A DNA stretch of 64,000 nucleotides, taken from positions 558,001 to 622,000 of the forward strand of contig NZ_AP025463.1 in assembly GCF_024347335.1 (NCBI RefSeq), written 5' to 3'. This document shows positions 43,397 to 52,174 of the stretch, one piece after another. The notes beneath the pieces are model-generated. The model was not told where the DNA came from. It worked only from the letters and a program-made list of their open reading frames with translations, and did no database searches. Every line of letters begins with the position of its first letter. Position 1 is the stretch's first letter. Made by a program: the position numbers and the translations under genes. Source of the stretch: Vibrio celticus. GTDB taxonomy: Bacteria > Pseudomonadota > Gammaproteobacteria > Enterobacterales > Vibrionaceae.

Positions 43397-44686
43397 CTAA
43401 TTAGTCGCTAGCAACTGACCGTATCGCTCAAGGTTATTTAGTCGAATCTCTGAGTTCGCAATAAATGTTGCTTTTGCTTTACCCGTTAACGACTTTGATT
43501 GAGGCAACTTCACGGTACGCGCATTTTTATGCACGCCATTGACCAAGAATTCATAGTGTAAATGCGGGCCAGTTACACGACCTGTTCCACCCAAAGTACC
43601 AATGGTTTGGCCTTGTTTTACGCGCTGGCCAGTTTTCACCATACGTCGCTTCATGTGTAGGTACTTGGTGATATAAGTGTTGCTGTGGCGAATGAACACG
43701 TAGTTACCGTTGAATTGGTTGTACCCAGACTTCTGCACGATACCGTCACCGGCTGCCCAGATAGGTGTGCCAACAGGAGCTGCGTAGTCAGTGCCGCGGT
43801 GAGCTCGAACCTTACCTGTTACTGGGTGTCTTCTGGTAGGATTAAAGTTCGATGTTACGCGACGAAAATCAATTGGTGAGCGCAAGAACGCTTTCTTCAT
43901 CGCACGACCATTTTCGTCGTAGTAGTTACCAGTTTTATCGTCCAATACCGCGGTAAATGAATCACCTTGGTTTTTGAACACTGCCGCCATGATCTTGCCG
44001 CGACCAATCACTTCGCCTTCAACCACTTTCTCTTGATACAAGATTTTGAAGCTGTCGTTCTTACGAATATCTAGCGCAAAATCGATATCCCAACCAAAGA
44101 TACCTGCCAGTTCCATAATTTGGTTTGCGGTTAAACCTGCACTTACGCCAGCATTCCAGAAGTTAGAGGTGATGCTGGCTTCGGCATAATTGTATTGGTA
44201 GGCCACTTCTTTTTTGTCGAAACTTGATGAGAAAGAATCGCCAGACTTAGTGATCTTGAAGCTTTCAAACGCACTAAGTTGTCTTTTTAACTGAATAAGG
44301 TCGTTGTTTTCATCGAAGCCGAACTGCAATACATCGCCAGGTCTTAGATTAGACAGCTGCTTCTTAATATCATCATTGGTATTGAGTAGCGTGATCAGCA
44401 GGCGGTATGAGAGGCCAATACGTTCAAATAAAACAGAGGTGCTTTCGCCAGAGCGAACGGTGTATTTCTCCCAATTGAGCACTGCCGTCGGCGGTGCGTC
44501 ACTCGAGCTAATAAGCGCAGAGGCATTGATAGTCAGTGGGTAATGTTTTCCCACAACTAAAGCGCCCGAATCGTCACGCAAACTGTTGACGTCGGGGAGT
44601 AAGAAAATCGCGACGAAAATTATGGCACTAAAAAATGCGATAAAAGCCCGGTGCAAAATAGGAAGGCGTGCAAAAATAGACAACAT
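43397..44686 (-). CDS. M23 family murein endopeptidase with OapA/LysM-like region (MepM-like)
   Basis: 429 residues with an N-terminal anchor at about 13-30. The middle contains an OapA-type or LysM-like domain (WEKYTVRSGESTSVLFERIGLS). The C-terminal LytM domain has the zinc motif HRGTDYAAPVGTPIWAAGDG, the HLHYEF box with the second His pair, and KRRMVKTGQRVKQGQTIG. Active sites look intact, so it should cut D,D-crosslinks for wall growth in the periplasm. It is divergent from tyrS. Confidence 0.9.
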   Translation of the reverse strand: MLSIFARLPILHRAFIAFFSAIIFVAIFLLPDVNSLRDDSGALVVGKHYPLTINASALISSSDAPPTAVLNWEKYTVRSGESTSVLFERIGLSYRLLITLLNTNDDIKKQLSNLRPGDVLQFGFDENNDLIQLKRQLSAFESFKITKSGDSFSSSFDKKEVAYQYNYAEASITSNFWNAGVSAGLTANQIMELAGIFGWDIDFALDIRKNDSFKILYQEKVVEGEVIGRGKIMAAVFKNQGDSFTAVLDDKTGNYYDENGRAMKKAFLRSPIDFRRVTSNFNPTRRHPVTGKVRAHRGTDYAAPVGTPIWAAGDGIVQKSGYNQFNGNYVFIRHSNTYITKYLHMKRRMVKTGQRVKQGQTIGTLGGTGRVTGPHLHYEFLVNGVHKNARTVKLPQSKSLTGKAKATFIANSEIRLNNLERYGQLLATN

Positions 44687-44815
44687 GTTCCGGTTCGTTC
44701 TGTAAATATTATGAAAATCGACGACGGAATAGTGTAACTGGTTTCAAAATACATCGCTATTCAAGTAAGATGTCTAATTAATGTATTTTTGCCAAATCTG
44801 TGGGAGTGAACAAGA

Positions 44816-46003
44816 ATGGCGAGTATTGAAGCTGCACTAGCCGAGATCAAACGTGGCGTAGAAGAACTGATTCCAGAAGACGAACTGATTGCAAAACTAA
44901 AAGAAGGTCGTCCTTTACGCATTAAGCTGGGTGCCGATCCAACAGCTCCAGATATCCACCTAGGCCATACGGTTATCTTTAACAAGCTTCGTGCTTTCCA
45001 AGAGCTTGGTCATGAAGTGACATTCCTTATCGGTGATTTCACTGCAATGGTTGGTGACCCATCCGGTAAAAACTCAACACGTCCACCGCTAAGCCGCGAA
45101 GACGTATTGAAGAATGCTGAAACTTACAAAGAACAAGTATTCAAGATTCTAGATCCTGCGAAAACGCAAATTCGTTTCAACTCTGAATGGCTATCTGAGC
45201 TTGGCGCTGAAGGTATGATTCGTCTTGCTTCTAACCAAACTGTTGCTCGTATGCTTGAGCGTGATGACTTCAAAAAGCGTTATGCTGGTGGTCAACCGAT
45301 CGCAATCCACGAATTCATGTACCCACTTCTACAAGGTCACGACTCTGTTGCACTAGAGAGTGATGTTGAGCTTGGCGGTACTGACCAGAAGTTTAACCTT
45401 CTAATGGGGCGTGAACTGCAAAAAGCAGCAGGTCAAAAACCACAAGCGGTACTGATGATGCCACTACTTGTTGGTCTAGACGGCGTTAAGAAGATGTCTA
45501 AGTCTGCGCACAACTACATCGGTATCAGCGAAGCACCAAACGAGATGTTTGGTAAGATCATGTCTATCTCTGACGATCTAATGTGGAGCTACTACGAGCT
45601 ACTGTCTTTCCGTCCTCTTGAAGAAGTTGCGGAACTGAAAGCTGGCGTTGATGCAGGTAAGAACCCGCGTGACGTTAAAGTGCTTCTTGCTAAAGAGATC
45701 ATCGCTCGTTTCCACAGTGAAGCAGATGCAGAAGCCGCTGAGCAAGAGTTCGTTAACCGTTTTGCTAAGAACCAAGTTCCTGATGAAATGCCAGAATTCG
45801 AATTCGAAGCTGGTCTGCCAATTGCGAACGTTCTAAAAGAAGCAGGTCTTGTAAACTCGACTTCTGATGCGATGCGTATGATCAAGCAAGGCGCGGCTAA
45901 GCTTGAAGGTGAGAAGATTGAAGACAGCAAATTCGTACCTGAAGCAGGTACTGCCGTTTACCAAGTAGGTAAGCGTAAATTTGCTCGTATTACCATTAAG
46001 TAA
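44816..46003 (+). CDS. tyrS: Tyrosyl-tRNA synthetase
   Basis: 395-residue class Ic synthetase. The HIGH-type signature is H48-L-G-H51 and the KMSKS loop is residues 226-230. The C-terminal about 70 residues form an S4 RNA-binding domain. The short catalytic spacing and KMSKS sequence place it in the TyrRS type often called TyrS2/TyrZ rather than the E. coli TyrS type. A GGGAGTG ribosome-binding site precedes the ATG. Confidence 0.95.
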   Translation: MASIEAALAEIKRGVEELIPEDELIAKLKEGRPLRIKLGADPTAPDIHLGHTVIFNKLRAFQELGHEVTFLIGDFTAMVGDPSGKNSTRPPLSREDVLKNAETYKEQVFKILDPAKTQIRFNSEWLSELGAEGMIRLASNQTVARMLERDDFKKRYAGGQPIAIHEFMYPLLQGHDSVALESDVELGGTDQKFNLLMGRELQKAAGQKPQAVLMMPLLVGLDGVKKMSKSAHNYIGISEAPNEMFGKIMSISDDLMWSYYELLSFRPLEEVAELKAGVDAGKNPRDVKVLLAKEIIARFHSEADAEAAEQEFVNRFAKNQVPDEMPEFEFEAGLPIANVLKEAGLVNSTSDAMRMIKQGAAKLEGEKIEDSKFVPEAGTAVYQVGKRKFARITIK

Positions 46004-46026
46004 TAATGCACATCAATAATTGAACC

Positions 46027-46052
46027 AAAGGCATCCACGGATGCCTTTTTTA
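46027..46052 (+). terminator. Terminator of tyrS
   Basis: AAAGGCATCC-AC-GGATGCCTTTTTT is a perfect stem plus T-tract. Confidence 0.9.
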
Positions 46053-46103
46053 TTGACTTAAAATTGACGAAACTTTGAAACGCCTATTGCTACACTATGC
46101 GCG

Positions 46104-46118
46104 CTGTCAAATTGACAG
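46104..46118. promoter_or_regulatory. Perfect 15-bp palindrome at the head of the mgtE leader
   Basis: CTGTCAA-A-TTGACAG lies just after a -10-like TACACT (46091-46096), so it would overlap or follow the transcription start. It could be an operator or a 5' mRNA hairpin. Confidence 0.5.
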
Positions 46119-46135
46119 TAATTCTGGAGATTTTT

Positions 46136-46180
46136 ATGAACAATACCGACCATCCTCCTAGTTTGAATGGAGAAGAATAA
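46136..46180 (+). CDS. Possible 14-residue leader peptide of mgtE
   Basis: ATG at 46136 follows CTGGAG and encodes MNNTDHPPSLNGEE before TAA. Acidic and proline-rich starts such as DHPP are the type that destabilises ribosomes at low Mg2+ in leader ORFs of enterobacterial Mg2+ transporters. The ORF lies inside a long leader of a Mg2+ transporter gene, and its start region is bracketed by an inverted repeat, AATACCGA (46142-46149) and TCGGTATT (46187-46194). The function is inferred. Confidence 0.5.
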   Translation: MNNTDHPPSLNGEE

Positions 46181-46222
46181 CCTGTCTCGGTATTGATCTA
46201 TTGTCCTGCCGTTCAGGTAGGG
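46142..46222 (+). other. Structured leader RNA of mgtE
   Basis: Two helices can form: AATACCGA/TCGGTATT (46142-46149 with 46187-46194), which encloses most of the leader ORF, and CCTGCC/GGTAGG with one G-U pair near 46205-46220. Ribosome occupancy of the leader ORF would prevent the first helix. The text does not look like the M-box riboswitch to me. Confidence 0.4.
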
Positions 46223-46383
46223 TATCTTTGTTTCCCCCGCATTCTTTTCCACACACTAGATTCTAACAAGTAGACACATTAGTAGCTTTCAGCTCTTGGT
46301 GCGCTTAGCTGCACGTTCTTGGTGTATTAACTATAGGCTATTTGTTTTGATGGTCGTTACCTTTGCCAATCGGGAGATTCGCC

Positions 46384-47229
46384 ATGACGGTAATGAACAA
46401 CACTTTTTTATCTATTGAAGCTCTGTACTCAGAGCAAGACATCCAAGCTGTATCGAATGCATTTCAACAGTACGGACGTGAACAACAAATTAATCTTTTG
46501 AACCGAATGCCGCTCGAAGATGCGGTGCTAGTGCTGGGCCAGTGCTCTCTTAGTACGATTCAGACTTTACTTAGTGAGTTAGAAGAGCAGGGCTTTGAGA
46601 AGCGCTCTCGACATCTAGCTCACCAACTAGGGCTGATCTACTCAGAGGTAGAACCTCAGCAGGGTTATCTTTCTACTGGTGTCATGAGCCACGTTAGGCA
46701 GCGTATCGGTTGGATTATTGCGTTAGCACTATTGGGAATCGTCTCAGGGCTTATCATTGCTCAGTATGAAGACATTCTCAGTCAGTTGGTACTTTTGGCA
46801 ATCTACATGCCGGTAATTGCTGCTGCTGGTGGTAACACCGGAACACAAGCCGCGACTTTGGTGATTAGAGCCTTAGCCACAGGTGAGTTGAAAAAACGCC
46901 AATGGGCTAACGTTCTGTGGAAAGAGTTTAGAGTTGCTATTTGTTTAGCTCTAGCGATTGCCGTAGTGATGATTGGGCGTATTCTGCTATTCAGTGAAAA
47001 CCAATCGACAGGTGGTTATGACATCAACATGATTGCGTTAGCGATTGCGGTAGCGCTGTTTATTCAGGTGACCATATCAACTGTACTCGGTGGCGGGTTA
47101 CCGATAGTTGCTAGGCTATTTAAGCTTGATCCAGCGGTGTTAGTGAGCCCAGTGCTTGCTTCGATAGTGGATATCTCAGGAATGTGGATCTACTTCACTG
47201 TCGTGAACTCATTCCTAGGAATCGCTTAA
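46384..47229 (+). CDS. mgtE: MgtE-type magnesium transporter lacking CBS domains
   Basis: 281 residues from the ATG at 46384, preceded by GGGAG; a TTG seven codons upstream is less likely. The first about 90 residues resemble part of the MgtE N-domain. They run straight into the five-helix SLC41/MgtE pore domain (about 115-281), which contains YMPVIAAAGGNTGTQAATLVIRALA, the conserved Mg2+-pore stretch with GGNTGTQ. The cytoplasmic CBS pair that gates ordinary MgtE (about 450 aa) is missing. A long structured leader with a short ORF precedes it. Confidence 0.85.
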   Translation: MTVMNNTFLSIEALYSEQDIQAVSNAFQQYGREQQINLLNRMPLEDAVLVLGQCSLSTIQTLLSELEEQGFEKRSRHLAHQLGLIYSEVEPQQGYLSTGVMSHVRQRIGWIIALALLGIVSGLIIAQYEDILSQLVLLAIYMPVIAAAGGNTGTQAATLVIRALATGELKKRQWANVLWKEFRVAICLALAIAVVMIGRILLFSENQSTGGYDINMIALAIAVALFIQVTISTVLGGGLPIVARLFKLDPAVLVSPVLASIVDISGMWIYFTVVNSFLGIA

Positions 47230-47264
47230 AAGCTGATAAAAATAGTTAAATACATCTGAGAAAC

Positions 47265-47306
47265 AAAAATGGTGCTGAATATTGAAGGTCTTCAGCGCCA
47301 TTTTTG
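47265..47306. terminator. Bidirectional terminator between mgtE and dacB
   Basis: AAAAATGGTGCTGAA and TTCAGCGCCATTTTT pair, with one wobble or mismatch, around an 11-nt loop. The A- and T-runs at the ends allow use by both converging genes. Confidence 0.85.
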
Positions 47307-47339
47307 TTATTAAAGTAGAAGTTTACACAGAGCTAAGCA

Positions 47340-48773
47340 TTACTTAGATTTGCTTTGTGTTTGACTGAACTCGACCACATCTTTGTAGAAAGCACGTTCA
47401 AACTGGGTGATAGGTGCTTCCACTGGTTTGTCTGGATCTTGTTCTTCAGGGAAGTAATCACGAACAAACTGCACAAACAGAGAGTTTGGTTTTCCCGCCT
47501 TATCTAATCCGTATCCCGCCATGTTGTAACTGCCGTATAGAGAACCACTTTTGGCGATAATGTTGCCTTGAATCGGTGCTTTTCTCATGCTTTGACGGTA
47601 TTTGAGCGTTCCATCAGTGCCAGATGTAGGCATAGCCTCAATCAGGTTGAGCTGTTGATCGTTTTCCCAGATATAACGAAGCACTTGAGCCATGGTCTGT
47701 GACCTCATTCGGTTATTTCTGGATAACCCTGAACCATCGACGAGCTGCGCTTTGCTGAGGTCAATATTAGCCTTGGTCAGCAGTATCTGTTTTATTGCTT
47801 CAGTGCCGTTATTGAAGCTGCCCGGTTGAACATAAAATGTCGCACCCAACGTTTTAGTTAGATTATCTGCGATAAGGTTATCCGACTTCTTGAGCATGAT
47901 ATCGATCAGTTCAGGAAGCTTTTCTGAGTTGTGACTAGCGACTAACGTGGTTTTGTCTGCTTTCTCTTTTTTACCAATAATCACATCACCTTTTACGTCT
48001 ATTTTCAGTTCTTTGAGAAGCGACGTAACGACTTGATAGGTGTAAAGTTCTGGATTTTGAATCGCGAACTTGAGTGGCAGTGGCTTTTTACGTTCAACTA
48101 AGCAACCAGAGAGCTTGTAAGCGTTATCTGGTGTCGTTATGAGCTCCAAGTCGCATTGTGTAGCCTTCTGCCCAGAGCGAGTTACCGTGGCGGCGGTGGT
48201 CGTCACGTCTATCGGATAGTGAGCGGGAATATAAACGCGTGTCGCACCGTTATCTTTTGTATAAATAGAGGCTTGTGCGCAGTTACTGTCTAAGGTCATT
48301 GCACTAGAGGGAGCGCTGTAACAAACGCCTAAAATGTCCCAAGGCCAACCAACCGCTCGTTGATAGCCAGTAAAAGCTGAGTTATCGAGGTATAAGTTGC
48401 CCTTGATTGTTTTAGATTTCGACTTAGCATATTGATCTAAAAGGTTTTTTAGATGCTCTCTTTGTAGTGTTGGGTCACCACTGAATGCGATCACGACATC
48501 TTTATTAGAACGCGCAATGCTGGTCGTGTAGTTAAAATTATCTCCTAACTCCAATTTGGCTGCCAAAGCGGTGACTAGCTTTAACGTACTAGCGGGGGGG
48601 TAGAAGGCATCACTGTTGGAATTCATTTTGTCTGAATCGCCTCTCAGGGATTCCAAAATCACACTTGTGCTACTGCCATCAGGTAGTTTATCTAGAGGGA
48701 GGTATTCGAAAGCACTAATTGAATAGCTATACAGTGACAAACCACATAGGAGTAAGCTGGATAGAAGGCGCAT
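47340..48773 (-). CDS. dacB: D-alanyl-D-alanine carboxypeptidase/endopeptidase PBP4
   Basis: 477 residues with a signal peptide of about 21 residues. The peptidase S13 motifs are S62-T-L-K65, SDN in KKSDNLIADN, and KSG in IIAKSGSLYGS. Between the first two motifs sits the large family-specific insertion. It is periplasmic and cleaves D-Ala-D-Ala and cross-links. It lies between mgtE and ompU with terminators on both sides, so it is a single-gene unit. Confidence 0.93.
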   Translation of the reverse strand: MRLLSSLLLCGLSLYSYSISAFEYLPLDKLPDGSSTSVILESLRGDSDKMNSNSDAFYPPASTLKLVTALAAKLELGDNFNYTTSIARSNKDVVIAFSGDPTLQREHLKNLLDQYAKSKSKTIKGNLYLDNSAFTGYQRAVGWPWDILGVCYSAPSSAMTLDSNCAQASIYTKDNGATRVYIPAHYPIDVTTTAATVTRSGQKATQCDLELITTPDNAYKLSGCLVERKKPLPLKFAIQNPELYTYQVVTSLLKELKIDVKGDVIIGKKEKADKTTLVASHNSEKLPELIDIMLKKSDNLIADNLTKTLGATFYVQPGSFNNGTEAIKQILLTKANIDLSKAQLVDGSGLSRNNRMRSQTMAQVLRYIWENDQQLNLIEAMPTSGTDGTLKYRQSMRKAPIQGNIIAKSGSLYGSYNMAGYGLDKAGKPNSLFVQFVRDYFPEEQDPDKPVEAPITQFERAFYKDVVEFSQTQSKSK

Positions 48774-48816
48774 AGAAGGTTTTCTTGGATGACTGATGTT
48801 TTCAGTATACAGATAT

Positions 48817-48846
48817 AAAAAACGCCCGCTATAGAGCGGGCGTTTT
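48817..48846 (-). terminator. Terminator of ompU
   Basis: AACGCCCGCT-ATAG-AGCGGGCGTT with flanking A/T tracts. It lies 39 bp after the ompU stop on the minus strand; the stem could also work on the opposite strand. Confidence 0.88.
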
Positions 48847-48885
48847 GATTCTCAATTAACTAATCAATCAATTAGGTAATCAGAA

Positions 48886-49923
48886 TTAGAAGTCGTAACG
48901 TAGACCAATAGCTAGCTCGTCTTCAGCTTGTGCTTTAGTTGCACCTACGTTTACCGCTGTATCAGCTTTACCGAACTTGTCGCCTTCAGAGATAAGGTTG
49001 AAGTTGTACGAGATGTACGTACGGAAGTTAGGCTTGAAGTAGTAAGTCGCATCTACAGCAACGTTGTCAGCTGATGTATCACCATCTGTTTCTGCGTTGT
49101 TGTACGTTAGCGTGAATGCAGCTTGGTCTAGCGTGTAAGCAGTTGCGAATTCGTAGCCAGTGTAATCACCGTTGTCTTTCGATAGTTCACCATCTGTGAA
49201 CGTACCAGCAAAGTATAGAGCGTCAGTGCGGTAAGATGCCGCTAGCATGTACTCGTTTTGCTCTGCTTGATCAGCGTAACCAGCACCTAGCTTAAAGCCA
49301 GAATCGCCGATTGCGTAGATACCTGATAGAGAGTAGCCGTCTGCTTCGTTATCATCGTAAGAAATTACAGTATCGCCAACTTTGTTTTCTGTACGGTCAG
49401 CAAAACGGTAGCTTGCTTTAACTGCTAGGTCTTGGAATTCACCTTTGTAAGAAAGCATGTTGTCTGTACGGTCAGCTGCTTTAATTTTGTATGCCGCTGA
49501 GTTACCGTGGTAAGACATGATATCGGTAAAGTCAGTGATTACGCCTAGCGCACCGTCGTTTTTACCGTAAGTTACTTCACCGAATGTACCGCCGATACCA
49601 GCGTATGTGTAACGGTTGTCTAGATCAGAACCGTCAGCGTTGTCTGCAGTCGTGAACTCACCTTCGTAAAAACCAACACCGTATAGGCCGTCTTGGATTT
49701 CAACTTTACCTAGGAAGTTTAGACGTACACGAGAGTTATCTTGTGCTTTGCCATCTTTTAGAGATAGACGAGCTTCAGCACGACCACCGATCTCTAGAGA
49801 AGTGCCGTTTGAGCTGTATACAGATGTACCTTCGATACCACCAGCTTGTTTACCGTCGGCTGCTACTGCGTTAGTAGCAAGAGCTGCAGCAGATACAGCA
49901 AGCGCGATCATAGTCTTGTTCAT
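48886..49923 (-). CDS. ompU: General outer-membrane porin OmpU
   Basis: 345 residues with a signal peptide ending TNAVAADG near residue 21. The mature part is a 16-strand Gram-negative porin of the OmpU type, with EIGGRAEARLSL near the start, the acidic loop-3 region around EFTTADNADGSDLDNRYTYAGIGG, and a C-terminal strand ending in Phe (LRYDF) as a BAM signal. Codon use is strongly biased to highly expressed choices. OmpU is a major ToxR-controlled porin in vibrios and affects bile and peptide resistance. Confidence 0.93.
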   Translation of the reverse strand: MNKTMIALAVSAAALATNAVAADGKQAGGIEGTSVYSSNGTSLEIGGRAEARLSLKDGKAQDNSRVRLNFLGKVEIQDGLYGVGFYEGEFTTADNADGSDLDNRYTYAGIGGTFGEVTYGKNDGALGVITDFTDIMSYHGNSAAYKIKAADRTDNMLSYKGEFQDLAVKASYRFADRTENKVGDTVISYDDNEADGYSLSGIYAIGDSGFKLGAGYADQAEQNEYMLAASYRTDALYFAGTFTDGELSKDNGDYTGYEFATAYTLDQAAFTLTYNNAETDGDTSADNVAVDATYYFKPNFRTYISYNFNLISEGDKFGKADTAVNVGATKAQAEDELAIGLRYDF

Positions 49924-50015
49924 GTTATTATTTCCTAATTACTGTCCATAGAAGTTTTATCAAGGATTTGAACCCTTTTGTGTATTGCCTGTATTAGTCA
50001 GGTGTCATAATCATG

Positions 50016-50024
50016 ATTAGAACA
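50016..50024 (-). promoter_or_regulatory. Extended -10 element of ompU
   Basis: On the minus strand TGTTCTAAT gives TG-N-TCTAAT, an extended -10 with no good -35. This is the pattern expected of an activator-dependent promoter and it lies about 90 bp before the ompU ATG. Confidence 0.4.
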
Positions 50025-50091
50025 GAAGTCTGAAAAATGCCAGTGCAATCCATGGGTTACTTTTTACCTCTAAAGTTCCATAGTTAGTTAG

Positions 50092-50172
50092 TAAAATGAT
50101 ATAAAACCAAAAAATGAACACTGTTTTATTATATCTCTTGTTGTTTAAGTGGTTGTTTTTAAAATGCTTTTA
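50092..50172. promoter_or_regulatory. Two ToxR-box-like sites upstream of ompU
   Basis: TAAAA-TGATA-TAAAA (50092-50106, plus strand) and TAAAA-GCATT-TTAAA (50158-50172, read on the minus strand) both fit the ToxR direct-repeat pattern TNAAA-N5-TNAAA. They lie about 70-150 bp upstream of the predicted ompU start. The region is very AT-rich, so chance matches are possible. Confidence 0.42.
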
Positions 50173-50436
50173 TAAGAGTGTGATCTGTGTTTATTTTGTT
50201 TGTTTTTTGTTTTTTTAGGTATTTAACTCTCTACTGATTGATGAGGGAGTTATTATTCATTTTTGTGATGTCTGTAATTTAGACCTAGATAAAGCTTTTA
50301 TAACGCAAAGTGGAATAAAGGTGATTTAGCCATAAAGTTTGTTTACACTAAGCCAAATCGTTTTGTTTCTATCACCCAATAAATGCGTTGGGTGTATTTA
50401 TGTTGGCCAAAGAAAGCTTTGGCATAGAGGTAAAAA

Positions 50437-50910
50437 ATGGAAAAGGTTCCAATGACAGTACGTGGCGCTCAACAGCTACGTGACGAATTAGATCGCCTAC
50501 TTAAGCTACGCCCTGTTATCTCAGCAGCTATTGGTGAAGCACGTGAACTAGGTGACCTGAAAGAGAATGCTGAATACCACGCCGCTCGTGAAGAGCAGGG
50601 TATTTGTGAAGCTCAGATCCGTGATATTGAATATAAGCTATCACTGGCTCAGATCATCGATGTAACGCAAATGGATAATACGGGCAAGATTATCTTTGGT
50701 ACGACAGTGACACTGATTGATGTGGATACTGATGATGAGTTCCGCTACCAAATCGTTTCAGAAGACGAAGCAGACATCAAAACGGGTCGTATTTCTGTGA
50801 AATCGCCAATTGCTCGCGGCCTTATCGGTAAAATGGAAGGCGACGAAGTCATGATCTCTACCCCTGGTGGTGACAAAGACTTCGAAATCGACAAAGTAGA
50901 ATATATCTAA
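50437..50910 (+). CDS. greA: Transcription elongation factor GreA
   Basis: 157 residues. The N-terminal coiled coil with basic patch (residues about 1-75) carries the acidic tip in ARELGDLKENAEYHAAREEQG. The C-terminal domain ends in FEIDKVEYI. It rescues backtracked RNA polymerase by stimulating transcript cleavage. A GAGGT site precedes the ATG. Confidence 0.96.
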   Translation: MEKVPMTVRGAQQLRDELDRLLKLRPVISAAIGEARELGDLKENAEYHAAREEQGICEAQIRDIEYKLSLAQIIDVTQMDNTGKIIFGTTVTLIDVDTDDEFRYQIVSEDEADIKTGRISVKSPIARGLIGKMEGDEVMISTPGGDKDFEIDKVEYI

Positions 50911-50936
50911 TTGAATTTTCTTTGTTTCTGATAAGT

Positions 50937-50963
50937 AAAAAGGTCGCTAAATGCGACCTTTTT
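50937..50963. terminator. Terminator between greA and yhbY
   Basis: AAAAAGGTCGC-TAAAT-GCGACCTTTTT is a perfect symmetric stem with A- and T-tracts, usable in both directions. Confidence 0.88.
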
Positions 50964-51035
50964 CGTTTCTCACGCTACACTAAAAGATAAGCGCTGTGGC
51001 TTCCTATTAGTGAAGTTAGCTTATATTAAGCTCGC

Positions 51036-51332
51036 TTATTTACGTGGAATCTCGATTTTACGTGCTTCTGACTGACGGAACAGTACTAGAACTTTACCGA
51101 TAGTCTGTACTTTCTCAGCTTTAGTTTCACGTACAATTGCATCGATAATCAGTTGCTTAGTCTCACGGTCTTCTGATGCAACTTTAATCTTGATCAGTTC
51201 GTGGTGGTCTAGAGCTAATTCGATTTCCGCTAGAACAGCTTCAGTAAGTCCATTTGCGCCCATTAGCACAACAGGTTTTAAACTGTGAGCTAGGCCCTTT
51301 AGATGCTGCTTTTGTTTGGTACTTAGGTTCAT
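51036..51332 (-). CDS. yhbY: Ribosome assembly RNA-binding protein YhbY
   Basis: 98 residues, a single CRM domain: LSTKQKQHLKGLAHSLKPVVLMGANGLTEAV contains the GxxG loop, and HHELIKIKV the core strand. It associates with pre-50S particles. It is divergent from rlmE, another 50S factor, with 114 bp between them. Confidence 0.93.
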   Translation of the reverse strand: MNLSTKQKQHLKGLAHSLKPVVLMGANGLTEAVLAEIELALDHHELIKIKVASEDRETKQLIIDAIVRETKAEKVQTIGKVLVLFRQSEARKIEIPRK

Positions 51333-51446
51333 TACGCGGCCAATTTTCTTTACTATTAGGGTTGAAAAAACCTATTTTAACGCCATCTAAAGCTGAAGAC
51401 TATAATTTATTCAGCAATAAGTACTTTCCTCCAATTTAGGTATCCA

Positions 51447-52076
51447 ATGAGCAAACAGAAACACTCGGCCAGTTCAGGCCGTTGGTTGAAGGAACACTTC
51501 GACGACAAGTACGCAAATGAAGCAAGAAAGAAAGGCTATCGTTCACGTGCTTATTTCAAAATGGAAGAGATTCAAACGAAAGATAAATTGCTGTCTCCTG
51601 GGATGACCATTGTGGATTTGGGTGCAGCACCTGGCGGTTGGTCTCAATATGCTGCTAAGATTGTTGGAGACAACGGACAAATCATTGCGTGTGACTTGTT
51701 ACCAATGGATCCGATTGCTGGTGTTAGCTTTTTACAAGGCGATTTCCGCGAAGAAGCTGTGCTAGATGCCTTGTTGGAACGTATACAACCAAACATGGTT
51801 GATGTCGTGATGTCAGATATGGCACCTAATATAGCAGGCAACAATTCTGTGGATCAGCCAAGAGCTATGTATTTAGTTGAATTAGCTTTGGATATGTGTC
51901 GACAAGTTCTAGCTACCAATGGTAGTTTTGTTGTAAAAGTATTCCAAGGCGAAGGGTTTGACCAATACGTTAAGGACGTCCGCGAGATGTTTAAAACAGT
52001 AAAAGTTAGAAAACCCGACTCTTCTCGAGCTCGATCTCGTGAAGTGTTTATCGTAGCCACTGGTTACAAAGGTTAA
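51447..52076 (+). CDS. rlmE: 23S rRNA (uridine-2552-2'-O)-methyltransferase
   Basis: 209 residues, RrmJ/FtsJ fold. The catalytic K-D-K-E set is visible: K near RAYFKMEEI, D in MSDMAPNIAGN, K in FVVKVFQGEG, and E in SREVFIVA. The SAM loop is VDLGAAPGGWSQYA. It methylates U2552 late in 50S assembly. It is followed by ftsH, the classic ftsJ-ftsH pair. Confidence 0.95.
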   Translation: MSKQKHSASSGRWLKEHFDDKYANEARKKGYRSRAYFKMEEIQTKDKLLSPGMTIVDLGAAPGGWSQYAAKIVGDNGQIIACDLLPMDPIAGVSFLQGDFREEAVLDALLERIQPNMVDVVMSDMAPNIAGNNSVDQPRAMYLVELALDMCRQVLATNGSFVVKVFQGEGFDQYVKDVREMFKTVKVRKPDSSRARSREVFIVATGYKG

Positions 52077-52174
52077 CGATTCTCTTCCAAGAGTGAGAGT
52101 TAACAACATGGCTACAGGTTACAAACTGTAGTACCCTACCTTTAATTACAATTAGTTATCGAGAGGCTTACACC

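Larger units (their letters stand above)
49924..50436. other. AT-rich intergenic region between ompU and greA
   Basis: 513 bp with no credible gene. It holds the ompU promoter side (listed separately), ToxR-like boxes, a palindrome TAATCATGATTA at 50008-50019, and unresolved greA promoter sequence on the right. Confidence 0.6.

Noticed and set aside
46055..46383. M-box (ykoK) Mg2+ riboswitch before mgtE
   Set aside because: I see no M-box core pattern; only two simple helices and a short ORF are visible.
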